NCBI RefSeq assembly: GCF_000812685.1 | Contig: NZ_JWIF01000063.1 | Coordinates: 1 to 64,000 of the forward strand | DNA: 64,000 bases | Origin: Halocynthiibacter namhaensis | GTDB lineage: Bacteria > Pseudomonadota > Alphaproteobacteria > Rhodobacterales > Rhodobacteraceae | Direction of reading: 5' to 3' | Shown: one piece after another, positions 16,863 through 25,126 of the stretch | Layout: every line of letters starts with the position of its first letter | Position numbering within the stretch: position 1 is the first letter of the stretch | Made by a program: the position numbers and the translations under genes | Notes under the pieces: model-generated | Told to the model about the DNA's origin: nothing | The model's input: the letters and a program-made list of their open reading frames with translations, nothing else | Database searches by the model: none

Positions 16863-17083
16863 ACGTCGAAATCAATGTAAAACCGGTTCCCATGGTTGTT
16901 GTTCGCGCTAAGGAAGGCACACCAATACGCCGTGTTTTACCGCGTGCGGTAAGGGAGTTTTTGCAATCGCCAGTCTCGGTGGTGCGCGTGTCAGAGAAAC
17001 CGTTTTCCGCCATCACACCTGATCGCGGGCGTGTGGCCGACGATTGGATTGTCCCCTTTCCTGGAGATCCGGGTCCGTTCTAA
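16859..17083 (+). CDS. Small hypothetical protein, coupled to the upstream small ORF
   Basis: A 74-residue ORF beginning MNVEINVKPVPMVVVRAKEG and ending in a proline/glycine-rich tail. It overlaps the preceding ORF by four bases (ATGA), implying coupled translation. No domain is recognised and it has no transmembrane segment. It is followed 120 bp later by pyrF on the same strand, which could be in the same transcript. Confidence 0.5.
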   Translation: MNVEINVKPVPMVVVRAKEGTPIRRVLPRAVREFLQSPVSVVRVSEKPFSAITPDRGRVADDWIVPFPGDPGPF

Positions 17084-17203
17084 ATTGCAACTGATGCGGC
17101 AGCGCAATATTGATTTTGGATGGAAAGCAGATTTCCATCGCTGACCTTGCCCGCTGTCGTCGAAATCCGTATGAGAGGGAAATCCCCTTATACGGAGCGC
17201 CCC

Positions 17204-17914
17204 ATGTCCCATTCCCCAGTCGCAGATGATCGCCTAATCGTGGCCCTTGATGTTGCCAATGCAATTGCCGGAATGGAGGTCGCCGCGAAAATCGGTGACG
17301 CCGTCAGCTTTTACAAAATTGGCTTGGGCTTGTTGTCTAGCGGCGGCATGGCCTTGGCCAATGAGTTAAAAGCAGAGTTCGGCAAAAAGATTTTCATGGA
17401 CCTTAAGCTGTTCGACATCGGTGCGACCATCGAAAACGCAGTGCGTGGTCTGACCCAATTTGATCTCGATTTCTTGACCGTTCATGGCGATCCCTATGTG
17501 GTGCGTGCAGCGCAGGAAGGAAAAGGGGGCAGTGAGATGAAAATCCTTGCGGTGACGATCCTGACCTCTCTTGATCGTCAAGACCTTGATGGCGCGTTGA
17601 TTAAGTCTGGCGACATCAAAGACCTGGTGCAGGAACGTGCGGGCAATGCATTCTTGGCGGGTGCCGATGGTGTGATTGCGTCACCACACGAAGCTGCGGT
17701 CATTCGCGCGTTGCCAGAAGCCAATGGCAAACTGATCGTGACGCCAGGTGTGCGCCCAATTGGTGCTGACGCAGGTGATCAAAAACGCATCGCGACACCC
17801 GCGCAGGCGATCAGCAATGGCGCAAATCATGTGGTGGTGGGGCGCCCAATTTGGCGCGCCGAAGATCCACGGATTGCCGCACAAGACATCATTTCTGAGA
17901 TCGGGTCTCTCTGA
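17204..17914 (+). CDS. pyrF: Orotidine 5'-phosphate decarboxylase
   Basis: A 236-residue enzyme catalysing the last step of UMP synthesis. The active-site DxKxxD motif is DLKLFDIGATI near residue 65; the phosphate-binding strand is VTPGVRPIGADAGDQKR and the end VVVGRPIWRAEDP is typical of the family. Start at ATG 17204 with GGAG upstream; an in-frame upstream Met at 17120 would add 28 unusual residues. Length is normal for a bacterial PyrF. Confidence 0.95.
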   Translation: MSHSPVADDRLIVALDVANAIAGMEVAAKIGDAVSFYKIGLGLLSSGGMALANELKAEFGKKIFMDLKLFDIGATIENAVRGLTQFDLDFLTVHGDPYVVRAAQEGKGGSEMKILAVTILTSLDRQDLDGALIKSGDIKDLVQERAGNAFLAGADGVIASPHEAAVIRALPEANGKLIVTPGVRPIGADAGDQKRIATPAQAISNGANHVVVGRPIWRAEDPRIAAQDIISEIGSL

Positions 17915-17934
17915 ATAAAATGTATTAAAGCAAT

Positions 17935-17968
17935 AAAGGCCGGGGCAGTGCAATCTGTCCCGGCCTTT
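17935..17968. terminator. Terminator hairpin between pyrF and the NfeD gene
   Basis: AAAGGCCGGG (17935-17944) pairs with CCCGGCCTTT (17959-17968). The A and T runs at the ends of the stem make it usable in both directions; the genes on either side converge. The T-tract is short. Confidence 0.65.
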
Positions 17969-17986
17969 AGCATTCTTCGAACGATC

Positions 17987-18271
17987 CTAATCGTTGATGT
18001 CGGTTTCCCAGATCTTAGGTTGGTTGTACCGTTTGCCGATCACCCGACGTAGAACCACCCAAGCCAAAAGGGACGCAACAGCAAAGATCACTAAGGTCAG
18101 TGGAAAAGACGCCGCAAGCCATCCAGCAATCGGCCCGCCGATGCCGAACAACAATCCGACGAACGCCGCGCCAAGGGCAAAGCCCAATAAGATTACGCCT
18201 GGGGCGAGGATCTCAAGGATCCCAAGGATTAACCCGCCCGCAAGCCATGCCCACCAGGTCGTCCAAATCAT
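17987..18271 (-). CDS. NfeD-like membrane protein
   Basis: A 94-residue protein with about three transmembrane segments (WWAWLAGGLILGILEILAPG, GFALGAAFVGLLFGIGGP, and a third near residues 52-73) and a very short soluble tail, so it is the compact NfeD1b-type form without a long OB-fold domain. NfeD proteins are encoded with SPFH proteins and are thought to scaffold membrane microdomains. Its start overlaps the SPFH gene's stop by four bases. Confidence 0.85.
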   Translation of the reverse strand: MIWTTWWAWLAGGLILGILEILAPGVILLGFALGAAFVGLLFGIGGPIAGWLAASFPLTLVIFAVASLLAWVVLRRVIGKRYNQPKIWETDIND

Positions 18272-19167
18272 TTTTTGATTCCTTTCAACATTGCAAAGGC
18301 GTCGCCAAACGCATCAAGCGCATTGGACGGCAGCAGAACGGTCTGCTTGCCATCGCCCTTGGCGATATCAGCCAAAGCTTCGACTTGCTTCAATGCAACC
18401 TGATATTGCGCCGCTTCGATACCGTTGTCTTTGATGGCTTTTGCCACAACTTCGGTTGCGTAGGCTTCCGCATCGGCGGAGACGCGGCGCGCCTTTGCCT
18501 GTTGTTCAACGGCATAAAGTTCGGCGTCCGCATTTAGTTCAACAGAGCGTTTTGTGCCTTCGGCCTCGGTCACCTGTGCGCGGCGCGCACGTTCTGCGTT
18601 CAACTGCTGCATCATCGCGTCGCGTGTTGCCTGGTCAAGATTTACGTCAATTATCTCAGCGCGGGTCACTTCAATGCCCCAATCATCCACAGCGCCTTCA
18701 ACAGCGAGTTTGATTTGCGAAATCAGCTGGTTACGGTTTGATTGAACTTCGTCCAATTCCATTTTGCCAATTTCAGCACGCACGATCCCGGTGACCGTTG
18801 TGGCGATCGCAGCGTCTACATCGCGGATACGGTAAACAGTGCGTTCAGGTTCTGTGATGCGGTAAAACACCGATGTTTCGACACGAACCAACACGTTGTC
18901 GGTGGTGATTGCATCCTGGCTGGCGTTGGGCAATTGGCGTTCTAGAATCGAAATCTTGTGGGCGACGCGATCAAGGAATGGGATGACAAAGTTGATCCCA
19001 GGCCCAAGCACCGAACGTAGACGACCAAACCGTTCAACCACATATTTTTCAGACTGGGGCACGATGCGTACGCCCAGAAAAATACAGAGAATAAGAAAGG
19101 CTGCGATCAGCAAGCCAACGATGCCATTGCCGCCGATTGCAGCAAAAATTTCCATTACAATATCCAT
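18268..19167 (-). CDS. SPFH/band-7 protein (paraslipin, QmcA-like)
   Basis: A 299-residue protein with an N-terminal membrane anchor (IVGLLIAAFLILCIFLGVRI), the SPFH domain (about 28-190, beginning VPQSEKYVVERFGRL), and an Ala/Glu-rich coiled coil (AERARRAQVTEAEGTKRS). Members oligomerise at the inner membrane and influence FtsH-type proteolysis and membrane organisation. It is co-transcribed with the NfeD gene. The final residues (DAFGDAFAMLKGIKK) match the QmcA/stomatin-like group. Confidence 0.9.
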   Translation of the reverse strand: MDIVMEIFAAIGGNGIVGLLIAAFLILCIFLGVRIVPQSEKYVVERFGRLRSVLGPGINFVIPFLDRVAHKISILERQLPNASQDAITTDNVLVRVETSVFYRITEPERTVYRIRDVDAAIATTVTGIVRAEIGKMELDEVQSNRNQLISQIKLAVEGAVDDWGIEVTRAEIIDVNLDQATRDAMMQQLNAERARRAQVTEAEGTKRSVELNADAELYAVEQQAKARRVSADAEAYATEVVAKAIKDNGIEAAQYQVALKQVEALADIAKGDGKQTVLLPSNALDAFGDAFAMLKGIKK

Positions 19168-19276
19168 TTTATGTCCCTCATAGTGTACACTTTATATAGG
19201 TCAGAATTGCTGACTTTCAAGGTTGCGTCGATTTCCAGCAATTGTTTTCGCGCCAGTTTCCACATAAATACGGGAC

Positions 19277-20539
19277 ATGCCAGCTCTATGTCGTGACTGC
19301 CTTGCACAATTTGATGACCCTGATTTGGGCTTGCGTTGCCCTGCCTGTGGGCGGCCGTCTTTGCTTGCGCATCCTGAATTGTTTTCGCTGTCCATTGCGC
19401 ATATGGATTGCGATGCGTTTTATGCTTCTGTTGAAAAACGCGACAATCCTGAATTGCGTGATAAGCCAGTTATCATTGGCGGAGGCGAGCGCGGCGTCGT
19501 ATCAACCGCTTGTTATATTGCGCGAATTCGCGGCGTGCGCTCGGCGATGCCAGCGTTCCAAGCGCGCAAGCTTTGCCCGGATGGGGTGTTCGTTCCCCCC
19601 AGAATGGAGGCATATGCTGCTGCGTCGCGGCAAGTGCGCGCGATGATGGATGAACTCACGCCCAAAATTGAACCTTTGTCTCTGGACGAAGCTTTTCTGG
19701 ACCTGACAGGCACGCAAAAACTGCATGGTGCGCCTCCGGCTGTGATGTTGGCCCGCCTTGTGAAGCGGATGAAGGACGAGATCGGGATCACCGGGTCCAT
19801 CGGTTTGTCACATAATAAGTTTCTCGCGAAAATCGCGTCTGACCTTGATAAACCGCGCGGATATTCTGTGATTGGCAAAGCTGAAACAGCGCAGTTCTTA
19901 ACCGGTAAATCTGTGCGGATGATTTGGGGGATTGGCCCGGCTGGGCAGCGGTCGCTTGAAAAAGCTGGGGTGCGGATTTTCGATGATCTTCTGCGTTGGG
20001 ATAAAAGTGACCTGATTGCGCGTTTTGGCAGTATGGGCGAGCGGCTTTACCACCTTGCCCGCGGGAATGATCGGCGCAGTGTGTCCACCAATGACCCCGT
20101 CAAAAGTATTTCCAAGGAAACAACTTTTGCGAAAGATAGCAATGACATAGATTTGCTGGATGGACATCTGTGGCGATTGTCGGAGCAGGTGGCGGATCGT
20201 GCTAAAGCCCGTGATTTGGCGGGAAGTGTCGTGACCCTGAAGCTGAAACGTTCAAATTTTTCTGCCTTGTCCCGGCGTGTGACCTTGCCCGGTTCGACGC
20301 AATTGGGGGATCGAATTTATCGCACAGCACGTGGGTTGTTCGATCAGGTGGCTCAAGAAGGGCCATTTCGTTTGATTGGGGTTGGCATCAGCAATTTGGA
20401 TGCGGCGGAAGGCGCGGATCAATTCGCTGATCTGTTGGATCCTGATGCTGGAACGCGCGAGAAAGTAGAGCGCGCATCAGATGCGATCCGGGAACGTTTC
20501 GGAAAAGATGCGATCGTTAAGGGGCGCTCGCTGAACTAA
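19277..20539 (+). CDS. dinB: DNA polymerase IV with N-terminal zinc-ribbon-like extension
   Basis: A 420-residue Y-family translesion polymerase. The core starts at SIAHMDCDAFYASVEKRD near residue 36, with the second catalytic motif LSLDEAFLDLT; the little-finger domain occupies about 260-380. Ahead of the core is a 38-residue extension with two CxxC pairs (CRDC and CPAC) that resembles a zinc ribbon; I recall similar extensions in other Rhodobacterales DinB proteins. No GTTC-N7-GTTC SOS box is visible in the 110 bp before the gene. It is divergent from the SPFH gene. Confidence 0.93.
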   Translation: MPALCRDCLAQFDDPDLGLRCPACGRPSLLAHPELFSLSIAHMDCDAFYASVEKRDNPELRDKPVIIGGGERGVVSTACYIARIRGVRSAMPAFQARKLCPDGVFVPPRMEAYAAASRQVRAMMDELTPKIEPLSLDEAFLDLTGTQKLHGAPPAVMLARLVKRMKDEIGITGSIGLSHNKFLAKIASDLDKPRGYSVIGKAETAQFLTGKSVRMIWGIGPAGQRSLEKAGVRIFDDLLRWDKSDLIARFGSMGERLYHLARGNDRRSVSTNDPVKSISKETTFAKDSNDIDLLDGHLWRLSEQVADRAKARDLAGSVVTLKLKRSNFSALSRRVTLPGSTQLGDRIYRTARGLFDQVAQEGPFRLIGVGISNLDAAEGADQFADLLDPDAGTREKVERASDAIRERFGKDAIVKGRSLN

Positions 20540-20540
20540 G

Positions 20541-21431
20541 CTATTCAGCCGCCAGCAAAGCGCGTGGATCGCGTGCAATATCGGCAATGTCTGAGATGAC
20601 GTTGTTTAGGATTGCTTTGAATTCATGAAAGTTGGCATTGGGGGTGATATGGGCCTCATTCATGTACAGGCTGCGGTTGATTTCAATTTGCAACGCATGC
20701 TGACCCTGTGATGGCCGCCCATACTGTTGCGTAATATATGCGCCTGCAAAGGGAACATTATGCGCAACGGCGAAACCCGCGTTGCGAAACCCTTCAGCAA
20801 CATGTTTGGTGATTTGGCCAGAACAGGTCGAGCCAAATCGATCGCCGATAACGATGTCTGGGCGTTTGTTGTCATTGCCGGCAACCGAATCAAGGGCCTC
20901 GTGGGGCATGGAATGACAATCGATCAACATGGCCTGCCCAAACTTATGCAATGTGTCGCCCATCAGCGAGGCAAGCGCATTGTGATAAGGATACCAATGA
21001 TCTCGCAGCCGTTGTTCGGCTGTGATCAGCTGCATCTTCCCATGATAAATCGCACGGCCATTTGCAACGACGCGGGGAATCACCCCAAGACCCGAAGCCA
21101 CGCGCGGGTTGCTGCGCGTTTTGGGCACGTTATGTATTAAGGCGCCATCAAGTTCATCGACGGCTCTGTTCAAATCCACATAAGCGCGCGGGGTGTTTGC
21201 GCATAGCAAAGGCGCACCAAATTCGGGTGCATCTTCAAACAATACATCAACGAAGGCATCTTCAGAGCTGCGCAGGCGGAGTTGATCCAAAACACTGCTT
21301 TGTAAGAAGCTATTCGTATATGCACGCCCCGAATGTGGCGACGCGAAAATCACAGCGGTGGATTGTGACCTTGGGCGTGTGATGTGGAATGGTAAGTCGC
21401 TCATGCTGAAATCAATATCATTAATTTGCAT
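20541..21431 (-). CDS. N-formylglutamate amidohydrolase family protein (paralogue of hutG)
   Basis: A 296-residue protein of the FGase family: IFASPHSGRAYTNSF, DVLFEDAPEFGAPLLCANTP, YVDLNRAVDELDG and MLIDCHSMPHEA (metal/active-site region) are all family features. I start at ATG 21431 with GGAG nine bases upstream. A second FGase at 35568 sits in the hut operon, so this one is probably used for another N-formyl or N-acyl amino acid. It is convergent with dinB, 1 bp apart. Confidence 0.85.
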   Translation of the reverse strand: MQINDIDFSMSDLPFHITRPRSQSTAVIFASPHSGRAYTNSFLQSSVLDQLRLRSSEDAFVDVLFEDAPEFGAPLLCANTPRAYVDLNRAVDELDGALIHNVPKTRSNPRVASGLGVIPRVVANGRAIYHGKMQLITAEQRLRDHWYPYHNALASLMGDTLHKFGQAMLIDCHSMPHEALDSVAGNDNKRPDIVIGDRFGSTCSGQITKHVAEGFRNAGFAVAHNVPFAGAYITQQYGRPSQGQHALQIEINRSLYMNEAHITPNANFHEFKAILNNVISDIADIARDPRALLAAE

Positions 21432-21578
21432 GTGATAAAACTCCTTTGCCAAAAGCCCTTGATCCCCAGATCGACTCCTTTTATAGACACCGGACAGACG
21501 CGGCCCAATCCGCGTCCCTTTTGTTTTATACAACACTTGTCATTGTTGTTCTAAGGGGCTAGATGGGGCGGCAACGGC

Positions 21579-21653
21579 GGATGATTAGCTCAGCGGTAGA
21601 GCACTTCGTTGACATCGAAGGGGTCACTGGTTCAATCCCAGTATCGTCCACCA
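21579..21653 (+). tRNA. tRNA-Val (anticodon GAC)
   Basis: A complete cloverleaf: acceptor GGATGAT (21579-21585) pairs with ATCGTCC (21643-21649), the D-arm is GCTCAGCGGTAGAGC, the anticodon loop is TTGACAT with GAC at 21611-21613, the T-loop is GGTTCAATCCC, and a 3' ACCA is encoded. Length 75 nt. Confidence 0.95.
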
Positions 21654-21760
21654 TTCCCCTCCTGGGAATAAAACAAGGTACAGTCATCGGATGAGCCGAT
21701 GATGCAGAGATTTAACCCGAGGCGCACGTTTCTTGCGCGCCGCGATATGAGGATAGACTT

Positions 21761-21886
21761 ATGAAAGTCAAGAACTCGCTCCGCTCGCTCAAGAACCGTC
21801 ACCGCGATTGCCGCGTTGTACGTCGTAAGGGCCGTGTTTATGTGATCAACAAAACACAGCGCCGGTTCAAAGCTCGTCAGGGCTAA
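21761..21886 (+). CDS. rpmJ: 50S ribosomal protein L36
   Basis: A 41-residue protein, [17 protein letters not shown] at the start and [12 protein letters not shown] at the end, which is the standard alphaproteobacterial L36. It is very basic. Only one cysteine remains, so this is the zinc-independent (C-minus) form. GAGGATAG lies before the ATG at 21761. A strong terminator follows at 21910. Confidence 0.95.
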   Translation: MKVKNSLRSLKNRHRDCRVVRRKGRVYVINKTQRRFKARQG

Positions 21887-21909
21887 GCTGAACCAGCTTT
21901 AGAATTTAG

Positions 21910-21941
21910 AAGGTCGTTCCTACAAGGGAGCGGCCTTTTTT
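21910..21941 (+). terminator. Terminator of rpmJ
   Basis: AAGGTCGTTCC pairs (with one bulge and wobble) with GGGAGCGGCCTT, followed by a run of T (21936-21941). It lies 23 bp after the rpmJ stop. Confidence 0.8.
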
Positions 21942-21993
21942 GTGCTTTCCGCTGAAAATCTTGCGTTATGATTGCCATGGAATACAACGCATC

Positions 21994-22308
21994 TCACTCT
22001 TGATCTGTCAGAAGGCGAAGGCCAGCAAGGCCAAAAAATGTGCCAAGCGTGCCTTGAATGGCTCGGCGCGCCCGCCCGTAAATGCGAACCATTGCGGGGG
22101 TCGAGAAAGCCAAGGCATATAGGAAGTGAATCACTACGGACAGAATGAATGTGCCACAGACAATCGCTCCGGCAACCCAAAGTGGGGCGCCTGGCACTAG
22201 GCCGAGCGAGATAATAGCGATCCACGCCAACGCTGCTTTTGGGCTGGTATCGGATGTGATCAGTTGGTCGCGTGATAGTGTGTTTAAATCGAAAATGACC
22301 GCATCGTC
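21994..22308 (-). pseudogene. LysE/RhtB-type amino-acid exporter, C-terminal remnant
   Basis: The reverse-strand frame is open for about 105 codons and encodes SPKAALAWIAIISLGLVPGA, then two hydrophobic segments and RRAIQGTLGTFFGLAGLRLL, the signature C-terminal half of LysE-family exporters (the usual NPKAALFW motif is recognisable). The N-terminal half is missing: the frame closes at a stop near 22309 and no start with a ribosome-binding site precedes it. A partial product from a TTG near 22230 would be 78 residues. Most likely a decayed gene. Confidence 0.65.
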
Positions 22309-22325
22309 CCTTTAGGCGGCCTTCA

Positions 22326-22772
22326 TCATTGATGCATTCGATATGCTTCGACGGCCATGCGCACACCAGCTGCCGCCCCGCTTAAGGGGGTGGGGCCAAT
22401 GTTGTTTGCCCCAATTCGGTAGGTGACGCTGGTTTGACTGCCGCTGGTTTCTTCAAAGAAAACGACAACTTCTTCACCGTGTCGCGCAAAGGCGCTTTGC
22501 AGCAATTCCCGTGTGTCTTCCTGAGTGAAGCGGCGATTTCCGCTGTTTCCCCAAGATACCATCGCCAGGATTGCGACCTGTTTTCCGGTGCCTTCCAGCG
22601 CTTGTTGTTCGCGGGTGATTGCCAAGGGGGCGGCCGTTCCGGTGAAGTAATACCATGCCCCACTGATCGTTGCGGGCGCTGCGAGCACCACAAAGATGAT
22701 CGCAAGCGTCAGAACCCGGTGTTCCGAGCGTTTGATAACGATCTTTGGGGGGGATGACTTTACTTCTGACAT
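22326..22772 (-). CDS. Hypothetical membrane-anchored protein
   Basis: A 148-residue protein with one N-terminal transmembrane helix (VLTLAIIFVVLAAPATISGA, about residues 20-40) and a soluble domain of about 100 residues outside the membrane (VAILAMVSWGNSGNRRF, then VVVFFEETSG). No domain is recognised. I start at ATG 22772; an in-frame TTG at 22784 is less likely. It is 80 bp upstream-oriented from the ilvE end on the same strand and could be read through from ilvE. Confidence 0.6.
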   Translation of the reverse strand: MSEVKSSPPKIVIKRSEHRVLTLAIIFVVLAAPATISGAWYYFTGTAAPLAITREQQALEGTGKQVAILAMVSWGNSGNRRFTQEDTRELLQSAFARHGEEVVVFFEETSGSQTSVTYRIGANNIGPTPLSGAAAGVRMAVEAYRMHQ

Positions 22773-22852
22773 AGGCGCTCTCAATGTTGGCTTATGTCTA
22801 TCTGTACCCCGAGGCCATTTGGATTAGGTTAATGGCCCCGGAGTTATTTTAT

Positions 22853-23719
22853 TTAAGCACGAACGAGTTTCTCGTAACTCTCTGAAATATCACGTGCAAT
22901 GTCGCCCACTTCAAAGGTGTGCTCGCCGATTTGACCCACTGGCGTCACTTCGGCAGCGGAACCGGTCAACCAGCATTGTTCAAAATCAGCCAGTTCTTCG
23001 GGCATGATGTGGCGCACGTGAACCTTGATGCCTTTTTCTTCCAACATCTTGATCACGGTTTGACGGGTCAGGCCGTTCAAGATCGCATCCGGCAGGGGCG
23101 TGTGCACTTCGCCGTCTTTCACGAAGAAGATATTCGCGCCGGTCGCCTCAGCAACATAACCGCGATAATCCATGAACAGCGCGTCAGAACAGCCTTTGGC
23201 CTCAGCTGCATGTTTGGACATGGTGCAGATCATGTAAAGACCAGCAGCTTTGGCAGCCGTTGGAATGGTTTCCGGGCTTGGTCGCTTCCATTTCGCGATA
23301 TCAAGCTTGGCGCCCTTCATCTTGGCGTCACCGTAATAATTGCCCCAAGACCAAGCAACAACAGCCATGCGCACAGGGTTACGTGCCGCTGAGACACCCA
23401 TGTCTTCACCTGACCCACGCCATGCAACAACACGCACGTAAGCATCGGTCAGACCATTGGCTGCGACGACTTCTGCCTTCGCAGCTTCGATTTCATCAAC
23501 AGTGTATGGGATGGGCATATCCATCAACTCACCGGATTTGTGAAGCCGTTCTGAGTGCTTGCGCGACAGGAAGATTTTGCCGCCATAGACGCGCTCGCCT
23601 TCAAACACAGAAGAGGCATAGTGCAAACCATGGGTGAGGATATGGACGTTGGCATCGCGCCATTCAATCAGCTTGCCATCCATCCAGATTTTGCCGTCGC
23701 GGTCATCATAGCCGGTCAT
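22853..23719 (-). CDS. ilvE: Branched-chain amino acid aminotransferase
   Basis: A 288-residue class IV PLP aminotransferase that makes Leu, Ile and Val from their 2-oxo acids and glutamate. Features: RDANVHILTHGLHYASSVFEGERVY at the N-terminus, of which the core is GLHYASSVFEGERVY, the lysine region in PTAAKAAGLYMICTMSKH, and LPDAILNGLTRQTVIKML and LTGSAAEVTPVG near the C-terminus. Length and motifs are typical of the alphaproteobacterial short-form IlvE. It is divergent from the petP-like gene. Confidence 0.92.
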   Translation of the reverse strand: MTGYDDRDGKIWMDGKLIEWRDANVHILTHGLHYASSVFEGERVYGGKIFLSRKHSERLHKSGELMDMPIPYTVDEIEAAKAEVVAANGLTDAYVRVVAWRGSGEDMGVSAARNPVRMAVVAWSWGNYYGDAKMKGAKLDIAKWKRPSPETIPTAAKAAGLYMICTMSKHAAEAKGCSDALFMDYRGYVAEATGANIFFVKDGEVHTPLPDAILNGLTRQTVIKMLEEKGIKVHVRHIMPEELADFEQCWLTGSAAEVTPVGQIGEHTFEVGDIARDISESYEKLVRA

Positions 23720-23908
23720 TGCTTTGGTCCTTATTGTCTCTCCGACGTATCGGAATTTGCAAAAATTACGTTTAAAGGTCCGTATCGGACATTTTATTGC
23801 GTAAAAAGTGATGATTGGTACGAATTGATTCTTGGAAAGTCAACATAGCTGACATAAAATCGGGAAAAATGTGAAGAGACGCCATCTAGGCATCGAAAAG
23901 GGGCAGGC

Positions 23909-24424
23909 ATGGACGACAGATCAGGATCGGATGCGTTGGATGGCGGGGGGCTGCTGTTTCTGACGGATGAGCAGCTTCTCAAAGGCAGCGAGGCGATGTT
24001 TTTCGCCTATCGTGGCTTCACTGCGGATCCGGACCGGATTTTGGCCGATAGCGGCTATGGTCGCGCACATCACCGGGCGATTCACTTTATCGGGCGCACA
24101 CCTGGGACCACGGTGAACAATCTGCTCGCTATTTTGGGGGTGACCAAGCAAAGCCTGAATCGCGTATTGCGGTCTCTGATCGAAGACGGTTTGGTGGAAA
24201 GCCGCGTTGGCACCAAGGACAAGCGCGAGCGGCATTTGTTTTTAACCGATACAGGCGATGCGTTGGATCGATCTTTGTCAGATGCGCAGCGGGCACGTAT
24301 GCGCGCTGCCTATTCAGCGGCAGGGCCTGAGGCTGTGCAGGGGTTCCGTAAAGTGCTAGAAGCCATGATGGACCCAGATATGAAACGACGGTTTAACCGT
24401 ATGCGGGAAGGCGAAAAACGATGA
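23909..24424 (+). CDS. petP: MarR-family regulator, PetP-like
   Basis: A 171-residue winged-helix regulator: VNNLLAILGVTKQSLNRVLR is the recognition helix region, DGLVESRVGTKDKRERHLFL the wing. It overlaps the next gene by four bases (ATGA), a pairing known as petP-petR in Rhodobacter, where it lies near the cytochrome bc1 genes; here no petABC is in the window. The N-terminus (MDDRSGSDALDG) is acidic. The name rests on the pair and on PetR similarity from memory. Confidence 0.8.
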   Translation: MDDRSGSDALDGGGLLFLTDEQLLKGSEAMFFAYRGFTADPDRILADSGYGRAHHRAIHFIGRTPGTTVNNLLAILGVTKQSLNRVLRSLIEDGLVESRVGTKDKRERHLFLTDTGDALDRSLSDAQRARMRAAYSAAGPEAVQGFRKVLEAMMDPDMKRRFNRMREGEKR

Positions 24425-25119
24425 ACACTGACGCCCATTTGTTGATCGTGGATGACGATGAACGCATACGCACCTTGCTGCAGAAATTTTTGATTCGGAA
24501 CGGGTTTTTAGTTTCGACCGCCCGTGATGCCGCACATGCACGTAAGATCCTGTCTGGCTTGGAATTTGATTTGATCATCATGGATGTGATGATGCCCGGC
24601 GAGGATGGAACCACCCTTACGCGCAGTCTACGTGAACATTTGAAAACGCCGATCATTTTGCTGACGGCAAGGGGTGAAACGGAAGACCGTATTCAAGGGC
24701 TTGAGGCCGGTGCGGATGACTATCTTGCAAAACCATTTGAGCCGCGAGAATTGTTGCTGCGGGTGAATGCGATTTTGCGCCGTGCGCCTGCCACTCAGGT
24801 GCAAAATCAGGGGCCGAAAGTTTTGAATCTTGGTCCCGTGCGTTACGATGTGGATCGCGGTGAAATGTGGCAGGGCGAGGGGCTTGTGCGGTTGACCGCG
24901 ACCGAAAGCCAGTTGATGCGGATTTTCTCAGAGAAGCCAGGGGCTGCCGTTAGCCGCGCGCAATTGGTGGAAGATCTTGGTCGTTCTGGTGGGCAAGCCC
25001 AGGAACGCGCCGTGGATGTTCAGATCACCCGTCTGCGCCGTAAAATCGAAGCCGATCCCAAGCAACCCCGTTACCTGCAAACCGTGCGCGGCGAAGGTTA
25101 TATGTTGGCGCCGGACTGA
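24421..25119 (+). CDS. petR: OmpR/PhoB-family response regulator, PetR-like
   Basis: A 232-residue response regulator. Receiver domain at 1-120: acidic pocket DDD near residue 11, phospho-acceptor Asp in LIIMDVMMPGEDG, Thr in IILLTARGE and Lys in YLAKPFEP. The OmpR-type DNA-binding domain (about 135-232) ends RYLQTVRGEGYML. No histidine kinase is adjacent, as in the Rhodobacter petR-petP pair, so its phosphodonor is unknown. Confidence 0.87.
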   Translation: MNTDAHLLIVDDDERIRTLLQKFLIRNGFLVSTARDAAHARKILSGLEFDLIIMDVMMPGEDGTTLTRSLREHLKTPIILLTARGETEDRIQGLEAGADDYLAKPFEPRELLLRVNAILRRAPATQVQNQGPKVLNLGPVRYDVDRGEMWQGEGLVRLTATESQLMRIFSEKPGAAVSRAQLVEDLGRSGGQAQERAVDVQITRLRRKIEADPKQPRYLQTVRGEGYMLAPD

Positions 25120-25126
25120 GGCTGGG

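Noticed and set aside
21654-21760. Possible terminator or riboswitch between tRNA-Val and rpmJ
   Set aside because: Two short hairpins (ATTCCC/GGGAAT and CATCGG/CCGATG) are present but neither has a T-run or a known riboswitch form.
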